Shown in pieces: positions 31,259 through 40,076 of a DNA stretch of 64,000 nucleotides (positions are counted from its first letter, which is position 1; each line of letters starts with the position of its first letter). The notes below the pieces were generated by a model. The model was not told the origin of the DNA. It worked only from the letters and a program-made list of their open reading frames with translations, and ran no database searches. A program made the position numbers and the translations under genes. The stretch spans positions 744,001 through 808,000 of the forward strand of contig NZ_JAKGCT010000004.1 of assembly GCF_022230885.1 (NCBI RefSeq), written 5' to 3'. This DNA comes from Paenalcaligenes niemegkensis (lineage in GTDB: Bacteria; Pseudomonadota; Gammaproteobacteria; Burkholderiales; Burkholderiaceae_B).

Positions 31259-32811
31259 ATGAGTCTGCTCAAATCCGCCGCTACTGTTAGCAGCTTTACC
31301 CTTCTGTCACGGATTACCGGCCTGACGCGTGATATTTTAATCGCGCGCGCTTTTGGTGCCGGACCACTGACGGATGCTTTTTGGGTGGCTTTTCGCATAC
31401 CCAACCTGCTTCGCCGCCTGTTCGCCGAGGGTGCTTTTTCCCAGGCCTTCGTTCCTATACTGGGGCAGGCGCGACGGGAAGGCGACCACGAACACGTGCG
31501 CACCCTGCTCGATCGTGTGGCACTGCTGCTCACCGTTGCCCTAATGGTAGTTACGGCCCTGGGCATGCTGACTACCCCTGGGTGGTCAGCGCCATGGCCA
31601 GCGGCATGCGGGCGGCCGAACGTCAGTCCGAATTCGAGGCTGCGGTATGGATGACACGTGTGATGTTCCCCTACATCGTGTGTATGTCCCTGGTGGCCTT
31701 TGCCTCAGGGGTTCTCAATACCTGGAGCCGTTTCGCCGTACCGGCCTTTACGCCCATACTGCTGAACTTAAGCATGATAGGGGCCAGCCTATTTCTCGCC
31801 TCCTATCTTGATACGCCCATCTATGCCCTGGCCATCGGCGTCATGGTTGGGGGCATCTTGCAATTGACGGTGCAGTGGAAAGCCCTGGCCTCACTCGAAC
31901 TATTGCCGCGCTACAGCCTTTCAGTTGGCCAGGCATGGGGAGACCCAACCGTCAAACGCATCATGCGCCAAATGTTGCCCGCCATACTGGGCGTCTCAGT
32001 GGCGCAGATTTCGCTCCTGATCAACACCAATATAGCCACCTGGCTGCAGGCAGGCAGTGTTACGTGGTTATCGTTTGCTGATCGGCTCATGGAGTTTCCC
32101 ACTGCGCTGTTGGGTGTAGCGCTAGGCACCGTGTTGCTGCCTAAACTGTCAGCAGCCTATGCATCCGGCGAACGTGGTGAATATGCACAGCTTTTGGATT
32201 GGGGCTTACGCACCGTTATTTTGCTCGGCGTGCCCTGCGCCATGGCACTTGCCCTGGTTTCAGACGCCCTGGTTGCGAGCCTGTTTCACTATGGTGCTTT
32301 TGCCGCTGCCGATGTGGAGCAAACGCGGCTGGCAGTAGGCGCTTATTCGGTCGGTCTACTGGGGTTACTCGCCATAAAGATACTCGCCCCGGCTTTCTAC
32401 GCCAGACAAGATATTAAAACGCCGGTGCGCATTGCAATTGTGGTTTTAGTGCTAACGCAGATTCTGAATCTGTTATTTGTCCCCCTGTTTGCTCATGCAG
32501 GCCTGGCACTTTCCATTGGCATCGGGGCTACCTTTAATGCCTGCGCCTTGCTGTACCTGCTGCATAAACGTGGCATCTACGCACCACGCCCCGGCTGGCC
32601 TGCCTTTGCCGCAAAACTGCTGCCTGCCCTGCTTTTACTTGGCCTGTGCCTGTGGGCCAGCCAGCACTACATTGACTGGATTGCCCTGGGCGAACACCCT
32701 GCTATTCGTCTTTTATATTTAGGCGCAATGCTGATTGCTTGCGCATTTGCTTATTTCGTACCACTATTCATTTGTGGCTTTAGGCTTAGACACTTTACAA
32801 GACCGGGTTAA
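31259..32811 (+). CDS. murJ: Lipid II flippase MurJ (MviN), frameshifted
   Basis: Flips lipid II across the inner membrane for peptidoglycan synthesis. The N-terminus (SLLKSAATVSSFTLLSRITGL, then RDILIARAFGAG, FRIPNLLRRLFAEGAFSQAFVPI) matches MurJ precisely. The frame breaks in the C4 run 31575-31578, and 1.2 kb of further membrane segments continue in another frame to 32811. One added base gives a 517-residue protein with the normal ~14 helices. MurJ is essential in most Gram-negatives, so the lesion is probably a sequence error. Confidence 0.92.
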
Positions 32812-32822
32812 TCCCTTAGAAT
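32794..32822 (+). promoter_or_regulatory. Sigma-70 type promoter for rpsT
   Basis: TTTACA (32794-32799), 17-bp spacer, TAGAAT (32817-32822). It overlaps the murJ stop codon and would start transcription about 37 nt before the rpsT ATG. Confidence 0.55.
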
Positions 32823-32865
32823 AGCTGTCTTTGCCAATTAACCCTTACTGACTATTTTACCTATT

Positions 32866-33132
32866 ATGGCTAATACCGCACAAGCTCGTAAGCGTGCTCG
32901 TCAAGCAGTAGCACGCAATAAACACAACGCCAGCATTCGTTCTATGCTGCGTACTTCTATCAAACGCGTTCGCGAAGCTATCGACGCTGGCGACCAAGCA
33001 GCCGCTAACGAAGTGTTCAGCAAGACTTCAAGCATTATCGACCGCGTCGCTGATAAAAACATTATTCACAAGAACAAGGCCGCTCGTCATAAAAGCCGCC
33101 TGGCTACTGCCATCAAGGCAATGGCTGCCTAA
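32866..33132 (+). CDS. rpsT: 30S ribosomal protein S20
   Basis: 88 residues, very basic, with the family start [20 protein letters not shown] and the conserved [16 protein letters not shown] near the end. Binds 16S rRNA early in 30S assembly. There is no clear Shine-Dalgarno before ATG (upstream is pyrimidine-rich), reminiscent of the weak initiation region used for S20 autocontrol in E. coli. murJ-rpsT adjacency is common in betaproteobacteria. Confidence 0.97.
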   Translation: MANTAQARKRARQAVARNKHNASIRSMLRTSIKRVREAIDAGDQAAANEVFSKTSSIIDRVADKNIIHKNKAARHKSRLATAIKAMAA

Positions 33133-33162
33133 ATAGCCGGCTAGGTTTAATTGGCAACACTG

Positions 33163-33189
33163 AAAAGGGTGCATTTAGCACCCTTTTTT
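33163..33189 (+). terminator. Intrinsic terminator after rpsT
   Basis: AAAAGGGTGC (33163-33172) / GCACCCTTTT (33178-33187), 10-bp perfect stem, 5-nt loop, T6 run 33184-33189. Confidence 0.9.
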
Positions 33190-33372
33190 GCGTAGACGGA
33201 TTGCTTTATGTACTGTTGTTACGATGCCTGAAGTGAGCCCAGCGTCAATAAGCTGTTTTCAGTTTACTGTGAATGCCCTCTTCTCAAGATGATAATTGCA
33301 GCCAATAGCGTGCGTTTTCCTTTGACGTGATTTCTCTGTAATTAAACAGAGTATCAAAGGAATGTTGCCGTT

Positions 33373-33678
33373 TTATTTAGCTTTCATGGCCTCAATATCA
33401 AGGCCTGAGGTTTGCAGATGATTGTCTTGCGCAAAACCCACCACAAACTTCCAGGCCAAAGGCTCAAGTTCGCGAAGCCGCGCATCAACCACTACGCAGC
33501 GTACACCATCAATAAGGCGCGGCACCACATAGGGCGAATAGGTAAGATGACCACCTATAGATCCTGCCGGCCGAAACTGGGACATGACCCCAGCCAAACG
33601 TTCAGCCCAGTCACTGGGCCTAAAGCGATGGCCTTCAGTGGTAAGGCCATGTATTACTAACTGTAGTAGTTCTGTCAT
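33373..33678 (-). CDS. DUF3579 family protein
   Basis: 101 residues from ATG 33678 (MTELLQLVIHGLTTEGHRFRPSDWAERL). The conserved body (AGVMSQF, LTYSPYV, GVRCVVVDARLRELEPLAWKFVVGFAQDN) is that of DUF3579 proteins, often found next to argF in Burkholderiales. Role unknown. An upstream ATG at 33759 would add 27 residues without family support. Divergent from argF. Confidence 0.85.
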   Translation of the reverse strand: MTELLQLVIHGLTTEGHRFRPSDWAERLAGVMSQFRPAGSIGGHLTYSPYVVPRLIDGVRCVVVDARLRELEPLAWKFVVGFAQDNHLQTSGLDIEAMKAK

Positions 33679-33814
33679 ACGAATCCAAGGACGAGCGACA
33701 CCCCAAAGGGCGCCAAAATTCCCCTGCTGCGCATTGTAGCCCATTGCTCTGGGCCCCACACCCTTTAAGTACCGCTATCAAACCCTGTCTTCCGGCTAAA
33801 ACAGCAGGCAAATT

Positions 33815-33843
33815 TTGCTCAATAAGGCACTACAGGGTAATAT
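33815..33843 (+). promoter_or_regulatory. Sigma-70 type promoter for argF
   Basis: TTGCTC (33815-33820), 17-bp spacer, TAATAT (33838-33843). The ATG of argF is 24 bp downstream. No ARG-box palindrome was recognised. Confidence 0.55.
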
Positions 33844-33867
33844 GATTTCTTTTGTCTAGGGTTTTGT

Positions 33868-34821
33868 ATGAACGCCACGGTCCAACCAGGCCCATTGCGG
33901 CATTTTTTGCAGTTTCGTGATTTAAGCAAGGATGAGATCAACTACGTCTTTGCCAGAGCTCGTTTGATAAAAGAAAATTTCAAGCGATACAAGCCTCATC
34001 ACACCTTGCATGACCGTACCCTAGCCATGGTGTTCGAAAAAGCCAGTACACGTACCCGTGTCTCGTTTGAGGCAGGCATGTACCAGCTGGGTGGTTCAGT
34101 CATCAACCTGACAGCCACCGATTCGCAGCTGGGGCGTTCCGAGCCCATCGAAGATACCGCTCGTGTCGTGTCTCGTATGGTCGACCTGGTCATGATTCGC
34201 ACCTTTGAGCAAACGCGTATCGAACGCTTTGCTTCACACTCTCGGGTTCCCGTCATCAACGGCCTGACCAACGAATACCATCCCTGTCAGATTCTTGCCG
34301 ATATCTTCACCTACATCGAACACCGCGGCAGCATCGAAGGAAAAACCGTAGCCTGGGTAGGTGATGGCAACAACATGGCTTATACCTGGCTGCAGGCAGC
34401 CGAGTTGCTGGGCTTCAAGTTGCACGTCTCCGCACCCCAGGGCTACACGCTTGAGCCTGAGATCACCGGCGAGCCTGACAGCTCTGTTTTTCAAGAGTTT
34501 TCCGATCCCATGCTGGCCTGCAAGGGCGCTGATTTGGTTACTACCGATGTCTGGACCAGCATGGGCTTTGAAGACGAAAACGAAGAACGGCGCGAGGCAT
34601 TCGCTGATTGGTGTGTGGATGCCGAGATGATGGCCGAGGCCAACCCGGACGCCCTCTTCATGCATTGTCTGCCTGCCCATCGCGGAGAAGAAGTCAGCGG
34701 CGACGTAATCGACGGCCCACAAAGCGTGGTTTGGGACGAAGCCGAAAACCGCATGCATGTGCAAAAGGCGCTGATGGAGTTTTTACTGCTGGGGCAACTG
34801 GCAGATCCTCAACAGACTTAA
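33868..34821 (+). CDS. argF: Ornithine carbamoyltransferase
   Basis: Makes citrulline from ornithine and carbamoyl phosphate in arginine synthesis. 317 residues. Carbamoyl-phosphate loop KASTRTRVSFE, then EYHPCQILAD, the DVWTSMGFEDE segment and ornithine-site MHCLPAHRGEE. Normal length. It is convergent with the aldehyde oxidoreductase genes across 14 bp; the argG gene often next to it in relatives is absent here. Confidence 0.96.
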   Translation: MNATVQPGPLRHFLQFRDLSKDEINYVFARARLIKENFKRYKPHHTLHDRTLAMVFEKASTRTRVSFEAGMYQLGGSVINLTATDSQLGRSEPIEDTARVVSRMVDLVMIRTFEQTRIERFASHSRVPVINGLTNEYHPCQILADIFTYIEHRGSIEGKTVAWVGDGNNMAYTWLQAAELLGFKLHVSAPQGYTLEPEITGEPDSSVFQEFSDPMLACKGADLVTTDVWTSMGFEDENEERREAFADWCVDAEMMAEANPDALFMHCLPAHRGEEVSGDVIDGPQSVVWDEAENRMHVQKALMEFLLLGQLADPQQT

Positions 34822-34835
34822 GGTTTTCTTTAGAC

Positions 34836-37055
34836 CTACAAAAGCTTGTCCAGGGTAATGGGCAGGTCGCGAATGCGTTTTCCTGTTGCGTGATAGACGG
34901 CGTTTGCGATGGCGGCGGCCGTGCCCACACTGCCGATTTCACCTACGCCTTTTGCACCGAGCGGACTCATTTCGCTGTCCGGTTCCTGCACGAACAGCAC
35001 ATCGATGTCGTAGACGTCAGCGTGGCATGGTATGTGGTATTCGGCAAAGTTGTGGTTCATGATGCGGCCCAGCCGATGGTCGAACATACTTTCTTCATGT
35101 AGCGCCATGCCAATGCCCATGACAGCGCCGCCCAGTATCTGGCTGCGGGCGGTTTTGGGGTTGATGATACGGCCCGCTGCAACGGCCAGCGTTAGACGGG
35201 TAACACGTACCACTCCCAACTCTTCGTCTACCCTGACTTCGGCGAATAGCGCCGAATGTGTGTTTTTAGCCTTGGCGCTAGTGCTATCTGTAGCAGGATC
35301 TACCGATCCCTCGCCATGCAGTGAGCAAGCGTCTGAACGCGCCACGATGTCTTGGTAGCTGATGAAACGAGACGGGTCCGTGCGAAGTCTTATGTTGCCC
35401 TCGCAAAACTCTACGTCTTCGAATCGAAGAGTGCCCAGCGGATTGTCTTTCGATTGTGAGACCGTCTCGAAAAGCTCTTGAGCCAGCTTGCCGCAGGCCC
35501 GTCTGACGGCTGCTCCCACCGAGGTTGCCATGCTTGACCCACCAGCGACTCCTGCCTGAGGCAAACTGGAATCGCCGAGAGACACATTCACCCGATCCAG
35601 CGTTAAGCCCAGCACGCCGGCAGCGATCTGAGCCATGATGGTGTAGGTGCCAGTTCCTATGTCCGATGCAGCTGAGGCGATGGTCAAGACGCCCTGTTTA
35701 TCTAGGGTTGCGCGAGCGCTGGCCTTGAATACCAGCGCTTCCCAGATGCCCGTGGCCATTCCCCAACCTAGCAGCTCCTTGCCTTCTCGCATCGAGCGTG
35801 GCTCCGGACTGCGGTTGCTCCAGCCGAAGCGGGCCGCACCTTCTCGATAAGCCTCTTTCAAGGCTTTGCTGGTGTAGGGCAAGGCAGTGAGTCCGTGAGT
35901 ATCCGAGTAATTGACTAAACGAAGTGCCAGCGGATCAATCTTGTTCGCATAGGCTAATTCATCCATGGCACTTTCAAAGAGAGTCATGCCGGTGGCTGCA
36001 CCCGGCGCTCGCATATTCCCAGGCGTGGGCGTGTCGATGGCGGCTACGGCGTAGTCCAGCCGGATGTTATCGCAAGGATAAGTGGTGGGCCCCCACCCGA
36101 CGATGTTTTCAGTGTAGTTTTCAGACTGCGACGTGCTGGTAGTGGCCTGCAAGGCAATGGCGGTCAGTTTCGACGCCGTATCGCACGCCAAAGACACGTC
36201 TTCAATGCAGGCAGGACGATGTACATGGCTAAACATTTGCTGACGCGTCAGCATGACGCGTACGGAACGCTGAAGCATGATGGCTGCAAGCATAGCCAGA
36301 TACGCCTGATAAGCTGCCCCCAGACCGGAACCAAAGGCCCCGCCCACGAAAGGGTTGATGACCTTGAGTGTTTCTGCGGTATAGCCGAATGCCTGCGTCA
36401 GTTGCTCCTGCGCATGTTGCGAACCCTGGTTTTTGTCATAAAGGGTGACGGTACCGTCCCCGTGCCACTCGACGGTCGTCGCGTGCATTTCCATGGGCTG
36501 GTGATGTTCCATCGCCAGAGAATAACGCTGGTTGACCCTCGCCGTGGCCGTTGCGCAGGCTGCCGCGACATCGCCTTTGATGATATTGCCTTTTTTCTTT
36601 TCCTCGGGCGTTAAACGCAGTGGCAACGCTGTCTCAAGACAGGTATTGTGGCTTGCCTCCTGGTAGCTAGCCCTAACCAGCATGGCTGCCTGGCGTGCCG
36701 CCTCAAAACTTATGCCCACCACCAGGGCAATGGGTTGCCCGGCGAACATTATGTTCCTATTGCCTAAAGGGCGGAATGGCTGCTTTGAGGAAGCGTCAGA
36801 GTCATCCTCATCTGTGACGTACCAAGGTACATGAGGACGGTTTTCGTGAGTCAGAACTTCAACCACGCCGTCAACCTGCCTTGCTTCAGATGTATCGATG
36901 GAAGTGAGTTGCCCGCGAGTGATCCCGGCGCTTACGACAACGCCATACAGCAGGTCCCGTACATGGTATTCAGCCGCATAAATAGCCTGGCCGGTGACCT
37001 TCATTGTGCCGTCGACGCGATTCTCTGCGGTGCCGATATCGGGTTGTGCCGTCAT
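34836..37055 (-). CDS. paoC: PaoC-type molybdenum cofactor-binding subunit of aldehyde oxidoreductase
   Basis: 739 residues, xanthine oxidase family large subunit. GTMKVTGQAIYAAEY at the start, MEHHQPMEMH, FVGGAFGSG, the MRAPGAATGM segment, and the catalytic Glu in LGAKGVGEIGSVG near the C-terminus, ending RDLPITLDKLL as in E. coli PaoC. Oxidises aldehydes (often aromatic) to acids. ATG 37055 is chosen because AAGGAG precedes it; an upstream TTG at 37073 would overlap paoB. Maturation factor paoD is not seen nearby. Confidence 0.9.
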   Translation of the reverse strand: MTAQPDIGTAENRVDGTMKVTGQAIYAAEYHVRDLLYGVVVSAGITRGQLTSIDTSEARQVDGVVEVLTHENRPHVPWYVTDEDDSDASSKQPFRPLGNRNIMFAGQPIALVVGISFEAARQAAMLVRASYQEASHNTCLETALPLRLTPEEKKKGNIIKGDVAAACATATARVNQRYSLAMEHHQPMEMHATTVEWHGDGTVTLYDKNQGSQHAQEQLTQAFGYTAETLKVINPFVGGAFGSGLGAAYQAYLAMLAAIMLQRSVRVMLTRQQMFSHVHRPACIEDVSLACDTASKLTAIALQATTSTSQSENYTENIVGWGPTTYPCDNIRLDYAVAAIDTPTPGNMRAPGAATGMTLFESAMDELAYANKIDPLALRLVNYSDTHGLTALPYTSKALKEAYREGAARFGWSNRSPEPRSMREGKELLGWGMATGIWEALVFKASARATLDKQGVLTIASAASDIGTGTYTIMAQIAAGVLGLTLDRVNVSLGDSSLPQAGVAGGSSMATSVGAAVRRACGKLAQELFETVSQSKDNPLGTLRFEDVEFCEGNIRLRTDPSRFISYQDIVARSDACSLHGEGSVDPATDSTSAKAKNTHSALFAEVRVDEELGVVRVTRLTLAVAAGRIINPKTARSQILGGAVMGIGMALHEESMFDHRLGRIMNHNFAEYHIPCHADVYDIDVLFVQEPDSEMSPLGAKGVGEIGSVGTAAAIANAVYHATGKRIRDLPITLDKLL

Positions 37056-37065
37056 ACCCGTCTCC

Positions 37066-38079
37066 TTAGACAATTCGCTTGTCGGTTTGGGATTGAGGGG
37101 TGCCGTCAGCAGCTTGTGTAAGCGCGCGCACGATGGCTCGTTGCGCCAGGGCTATCTTGAAGTTATTGTCCCCCTGGCCTTTTGCCTCAACCAGCAACCT
37201 ATAGGCAAATTCGGTGAAGGTCGTCGCATTTGCCGGTGCGTCCGTCAGTGTCTGCTCGGCATCGAGCATGCGCCACGGCTTGTGGGCCACCCCGCCCAAT
37301 GCAACGCGGGCAGCCGTGATGCGACCGCTTTCAATTCGCAACGCCGCTGCCACGGAAACCAAAGCAAAGGCGTAAGCCAGCCGATCGCGAATTTTAAGAT
37401 AACTGTAGTGCTGACTGAAGCCCTGCTGAGGAAGCTCGACACTAGTGATCAATTCACCAGGCATCAAGCTATTGTCAAGATGCGGTGTCTGGCCGGGCAG
37501 CCGGTGAAAATTGTCAAACGCTATGCTATGCGGACCATTCGGACCAACCACGTTAACTCTGGCGTCGAGCGCCGCCATGGCAACGCACATGTCCGAGGGG
37601 TGGGTAGCAATGCACTGGTCGCTGGCACCCAATATGGCGTGGATACGTGTAACACCCCCGATCGCGCTGCAGCCTGAGCCGGGTCGCCGCTTGTTGCAAG
37701 GCGTCGCCACATCGTAGAAATAATAGCAGCGTGTGCGCTGCATCAGGTTGCCACCCGTTGTTGCCATATTGCGAAGCTGCGGACTGGCTCCAGCCAGCAG
37801 TGCGCTGGACAAAAGCGGATAGCGCTCCTGAACTCGCGGGTCTGCTGCCAGGTCGGCATTGCGCACCAGAGCCCCTATACGGAGACCGCCCTCAGCCGTC
37901 TCTTCGATGCGATCCAGAGCCAGGCCGTTGATATCGATCAATCGCCGGGGCCGCTCGACATTCTCTTTCATGAGATCCAGCAGGTTCGTGCCGCCAGCGA
38001 TGAATTTCACATCCGTCGCCGCGCCTTCACTCGTCGCATGCGCAACGTCCGTGGCTCGCGTGTATGAGAATGGATTCAT
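37066..38079 (-). CDS. paoB: PaoB-type FAD-binding subunit of aldehyde oxidoreductase
   Basis: 337 residues, CO-dehydrogenase flavoprotein-like. FAD motifs are KFIAGGTNLLDLMK (about 27-40) and the NMATTGGNLMQRTRC segment. After it, CYYFYDVATPCNKRRPGSGC supplies three of the cysteines that hold the extra [4Fe-4S] cluster known from E. coli PaoB, with RC just before. Start ATG 38079 overlaps the paoA stop (ATGA). This extra cluster separates the PaoABC type from ordinary xanthine dehydrogenases. Confidence 0.9.
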   Translation of the reverse strand: MNPFSYTRATDVAHATSEGAATDVKFIAGGTNLLDLMKENVERPRRLIDINGLALDRIEETAEGGLRIGALVRNADLAADPRVQERYPLLSSALLAGASPQLRNMATTGGNLMQRTRCYYFYDVATPCNKRRPGSGCSAIGGVTRIHAILGASDQCIATHPSDMCVAMAALDARVNVVGPNGPHSIAFDNFHRLPGQTPHLDNSLMPGELITSVELPQQGFSQHYSYLKIRDRLAYAFALVSVAAALRIESGRITAARVALGGVAHKPWRMLDAEQTLTDAPANATTFTEFAYRLLVEAKGQGDNNFKIALAQRAIVRALTQAADGTPQSQTDKRIV

Positions 38080-38588
38080 GAACGCTCCCGATCCTGCAAC
38101 ACTTGTACGATAGCGTCGACGATGTTGGTGTAAGCCCCGCAACGGCATAGGTTTCCACTCATAAACTCACGGATCTCTTCGCGTAGTGCCTCGTCAGAGC
38201 CGACTTCACGCATTCGCTTCACATTTGCATGGCCTTCATTGAGGAGACCGACGGCAGAACAGATTTGCCCGGGTGTACAGTAACCGCATTGAAAAGCGTC
38301 GTGTTCGATAAAGGCTTTCTGTAAATCGTGCAAGACGTCCCCGTCAGCCAGGCCTTCTATTGTCGTTACAGAGCTGTTTTGGTGCATGACAGCAAGCGTG
38401 AGGCATGCATTGATGCGACGTCCGTCCAGCAGCACGGTACAGGCACCGCATTGGCCGTGATCACAGCCTTTCTTGGTACCTGATAGCCTCAGTTGCTCAC
38501 GCAACACGTCGAGCAGTGTTGCGCTGGCATCCACCGAGAGCATGCGTGGCTGGCCGTTTACGGAGAACGTCAACGGTAGTGCATCCAT
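38076..38588 (-). CDS. paoA: PaoA-type [2Fe-2S] subunit of aldehyde oxidoreductase
   Basis: 170 residues. Plant-type ferredoxin cluster GCDHGQCGACTVL ... INAC and the second cluster in CGYCTPGQI ... GNLCRCGAY. ATG 38588 has AGGAG upstream. E. coli PaoA carries a twin-arginine signal for periplasmic export; here the protein begins directly with MDALPLTFSVNGQ and the in-frame upstream sequence has no RR signal, so a cytosolic enzyme is suggested. First gene of paoABC. Confidence 0.9.
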   Translation of the reverse strand: MDALPLTFSVNGQPRMLSVDASATLLDVLREQLRLSGTKKGCDHGQCGACTVLLDGRRINACLTLAVMHQNSSVTTIEGLADGDVLHDLQKAFIEHDAFQCGYCTPGQICSAVGLLNEGHANVKRMREVGSDEALREEIREFMSGNLCRCGAYTNIVDAIVQVLQDRERS

Positions 38589-38717
38589 GGGGGCTCCTCG
38601 GTCCGTTATTGTTGAGTAATTCGTCAAGCAATTAACGTGCCCGAAACGAGGGGTTTCAAATGGCGTTGCGTTGGGGGTTCTTAATACGCCACTGTTGTGG
38701 TGCTGTGGGCGAAAGAC

Positions 38718-38802
38718 GCCATTTCCTCGGCCTTTGCCGCGCTCGTTTGGCGTTGAGCGGCGCTCCCCGAGGCGCTTGCCCGGCAAAGGCCGAGGAGATG
38801 GC
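38718..38802. repeat. Long imperfect inverted repeat (22-bp arms) beside the Rpn-family gene
   Basis: Arm 38718-38739 is complementary to 38781-38802 with a single mismatch (a G-T wobble), enclosing a 41-nt G+C-rich loop that itself can fold. It lies 79 bp beyond the 3' end of the nuclease/transposase gene, within a 292-bp stretch (38589-38880) that has no gene. Its outer sequence recurs near the second copy at 59.3 kb, so it appears to belong to a mobile element end. Confidence 0.75.
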
Positions 38803-38880
38803 TGCACTGAGGAAGGCGAACATTGGCCGTTGCTGGTCTGTGTGCGTTTTAAGAACTGTTGGCGGCGAGTGCCATTACCC

Positions 38881-39863
38881 TTAGTGCCTAAAGACGTCGT
38901 CCAGGGTCTTGGCATCCAGAATATTCAACGACCAGGTTTCCAATTGTTCAGGTGTGCCCGATTGAATTCGTTGCTGGAGGTCTTGGGATAAGGGGCCAAA
39001 TTGATGGGTTAGCAAGCGCTGCAGTAACCCGGTTCCGTATTCTTGTTTGCCTTCTAACTTGCCCTTGCGGTGGCCTTTTTTTCACCTTTTTGTTCACCTT
39101 CATACCTTGCCTGATCAAGTGCGTCTTCAGCGTCGATCAGTGCCAGTTCGCGGCGCTCGGCGGCCAGGCGTAGTTCTTCGTCGGAGTACATGGTTTCCAG
39201 GTGCGATAGCGCTTCGCGTACGGGCGGGTGTGTGATTTCGTTCATGGCAGCCTCGTCCAGATTGTGCAATAGGCAGGTGATCCAGGCCAGAAGCGGTGCG
39301 GGGAGCGTGCTTAGTTTTTCGGCCTTGGGTAGCTCTATTATATGCATTTGTAGTGCTTCGCCCAACTGTACCGTCGGTGCATGCGTATCCCGCAGCGTGA
39401 AGTGCCAGTCAGCTTTGTCCGGGTAGTCGGTGAACAGGTTGTGGGCGAGCAGACTGATGCCGATGGAGGGTTGTAAGTGGCGGTAGTCTTGGCCGACGAC
39501 CAATTGCTCGGCCAGGCTGCGGGCGATGCCGTAGACGTTGCGCTGCACCCAGTGGCGCAGGCGCCTGAGTTGCATTTCTACGCCAAAGCGTTGGCCATCA
39601 GCATCTTGCACGAGGATGTCGAGCACGATTTCTTTGCTCGCCAGGTCTTGCGGCAGGATGGTGGGATTGAGGATGCGCTCGACCGTAACCGGGGCGGCGT
39701 GATGGCGTATGGAGTTGATGAGGTCGGCCAGCAGTTGGGGATACCGGCTGAAGAGGGTTTTAAAGACCAGGTCGTTGTAGAGTGAGAGACTAGGGGCCTT
39801 TGGGGCAGTCGCTTGTGTTTTGGTGGCTGGGTTTGGCTGAGAAAGTATGTCGGGTGAATGCAT
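38881..39863 (-). CDS. Rpn-family PD-(D/E)XK nuclease / putative transposase, frameshifted
   Basis: N-terminal Rpn/PDDEXK nuclease-like domain: SLYNDLVFKTLFSRYPQLLADLI, then EIVLDILVQDADGQRFGVEMQ with the D...ExQ metal-site pattern. Central region (PLLAWITCLL...) and an acidic/lysine-rich tail. The frame stops at 39054, but the family C-terminus (KGKLEG ... RLLTHQFGPLSQDLQQRI ... LETWSLNILDAKTLDDVF) continues in the -1 frame to 38881. The break is in a T7 run 39076-39082 (A AAA AAG on the coding strand); one extra base gives 327 residues. Family members promote DNA breakage and recA-independent recombination. A decayed relative lies at 59.3-59.8 kb. Confidence 0.82.
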
Positions 39864-39957
39864 GTCTGCCTGCGCGTTAAGGGTTGCTAAGCAGATAATC
39901 TAAGACAGGCCGGCTGGCCTGCCAATTTGGCAAACTTGTCCAGATGGATGGGAAAAT

Positions 39958-39983
39958 CACGGCTTCCGTTGGCGGAAGTCGTG
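39958..39983. repeat. Hairpin upstream of the Rpn-family gene
   Basis: CACGGCTTCC (39958-39967) pairs with GGAAGTCGTG (39974-39983) with one G-T, 6-nt loop. A further 7-bp inverted repeat TGTCATC/GATGACA spans 39985-40014. The 213-bp gap 39864-40076 otherwise holds nothing recognised; the two could mark the other end of the element or the end of the haemagglutinin transcript. Confidence 0.4.
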
Positions 39984-40044
39984 GTGTCATCCCCTAAAGC
40001 AGGAGTAGATGACATGAAAACAAAAACATGCAGCACAACAACGG

Positions 40045-40074
40045 GCGTCGTCTATTTAAACGACGCTCTGCCCC
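40045..40074. terminator. Possible terminator downstream of the haemagglutinin gene
   Basis: GCGTCGT (40045-40051) / ACGACGC (40060-40066), 8-nt loop. T-rich on the + side only (CCCCTTTT), so its efficiency for the - strand haemagglutinin transcript is doubtful. Confidence 0.4.
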
Positions 40075-40076
40075 TT

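Noticed and set aside
38718..38802. REP/RAYT or integron attC interpretation of the hairpin
   Set aside because: No Y1-tyrosine transposase or integrase gene nearby; the adjacent gene is an Rpn-type PD-(D/E)XK protein.
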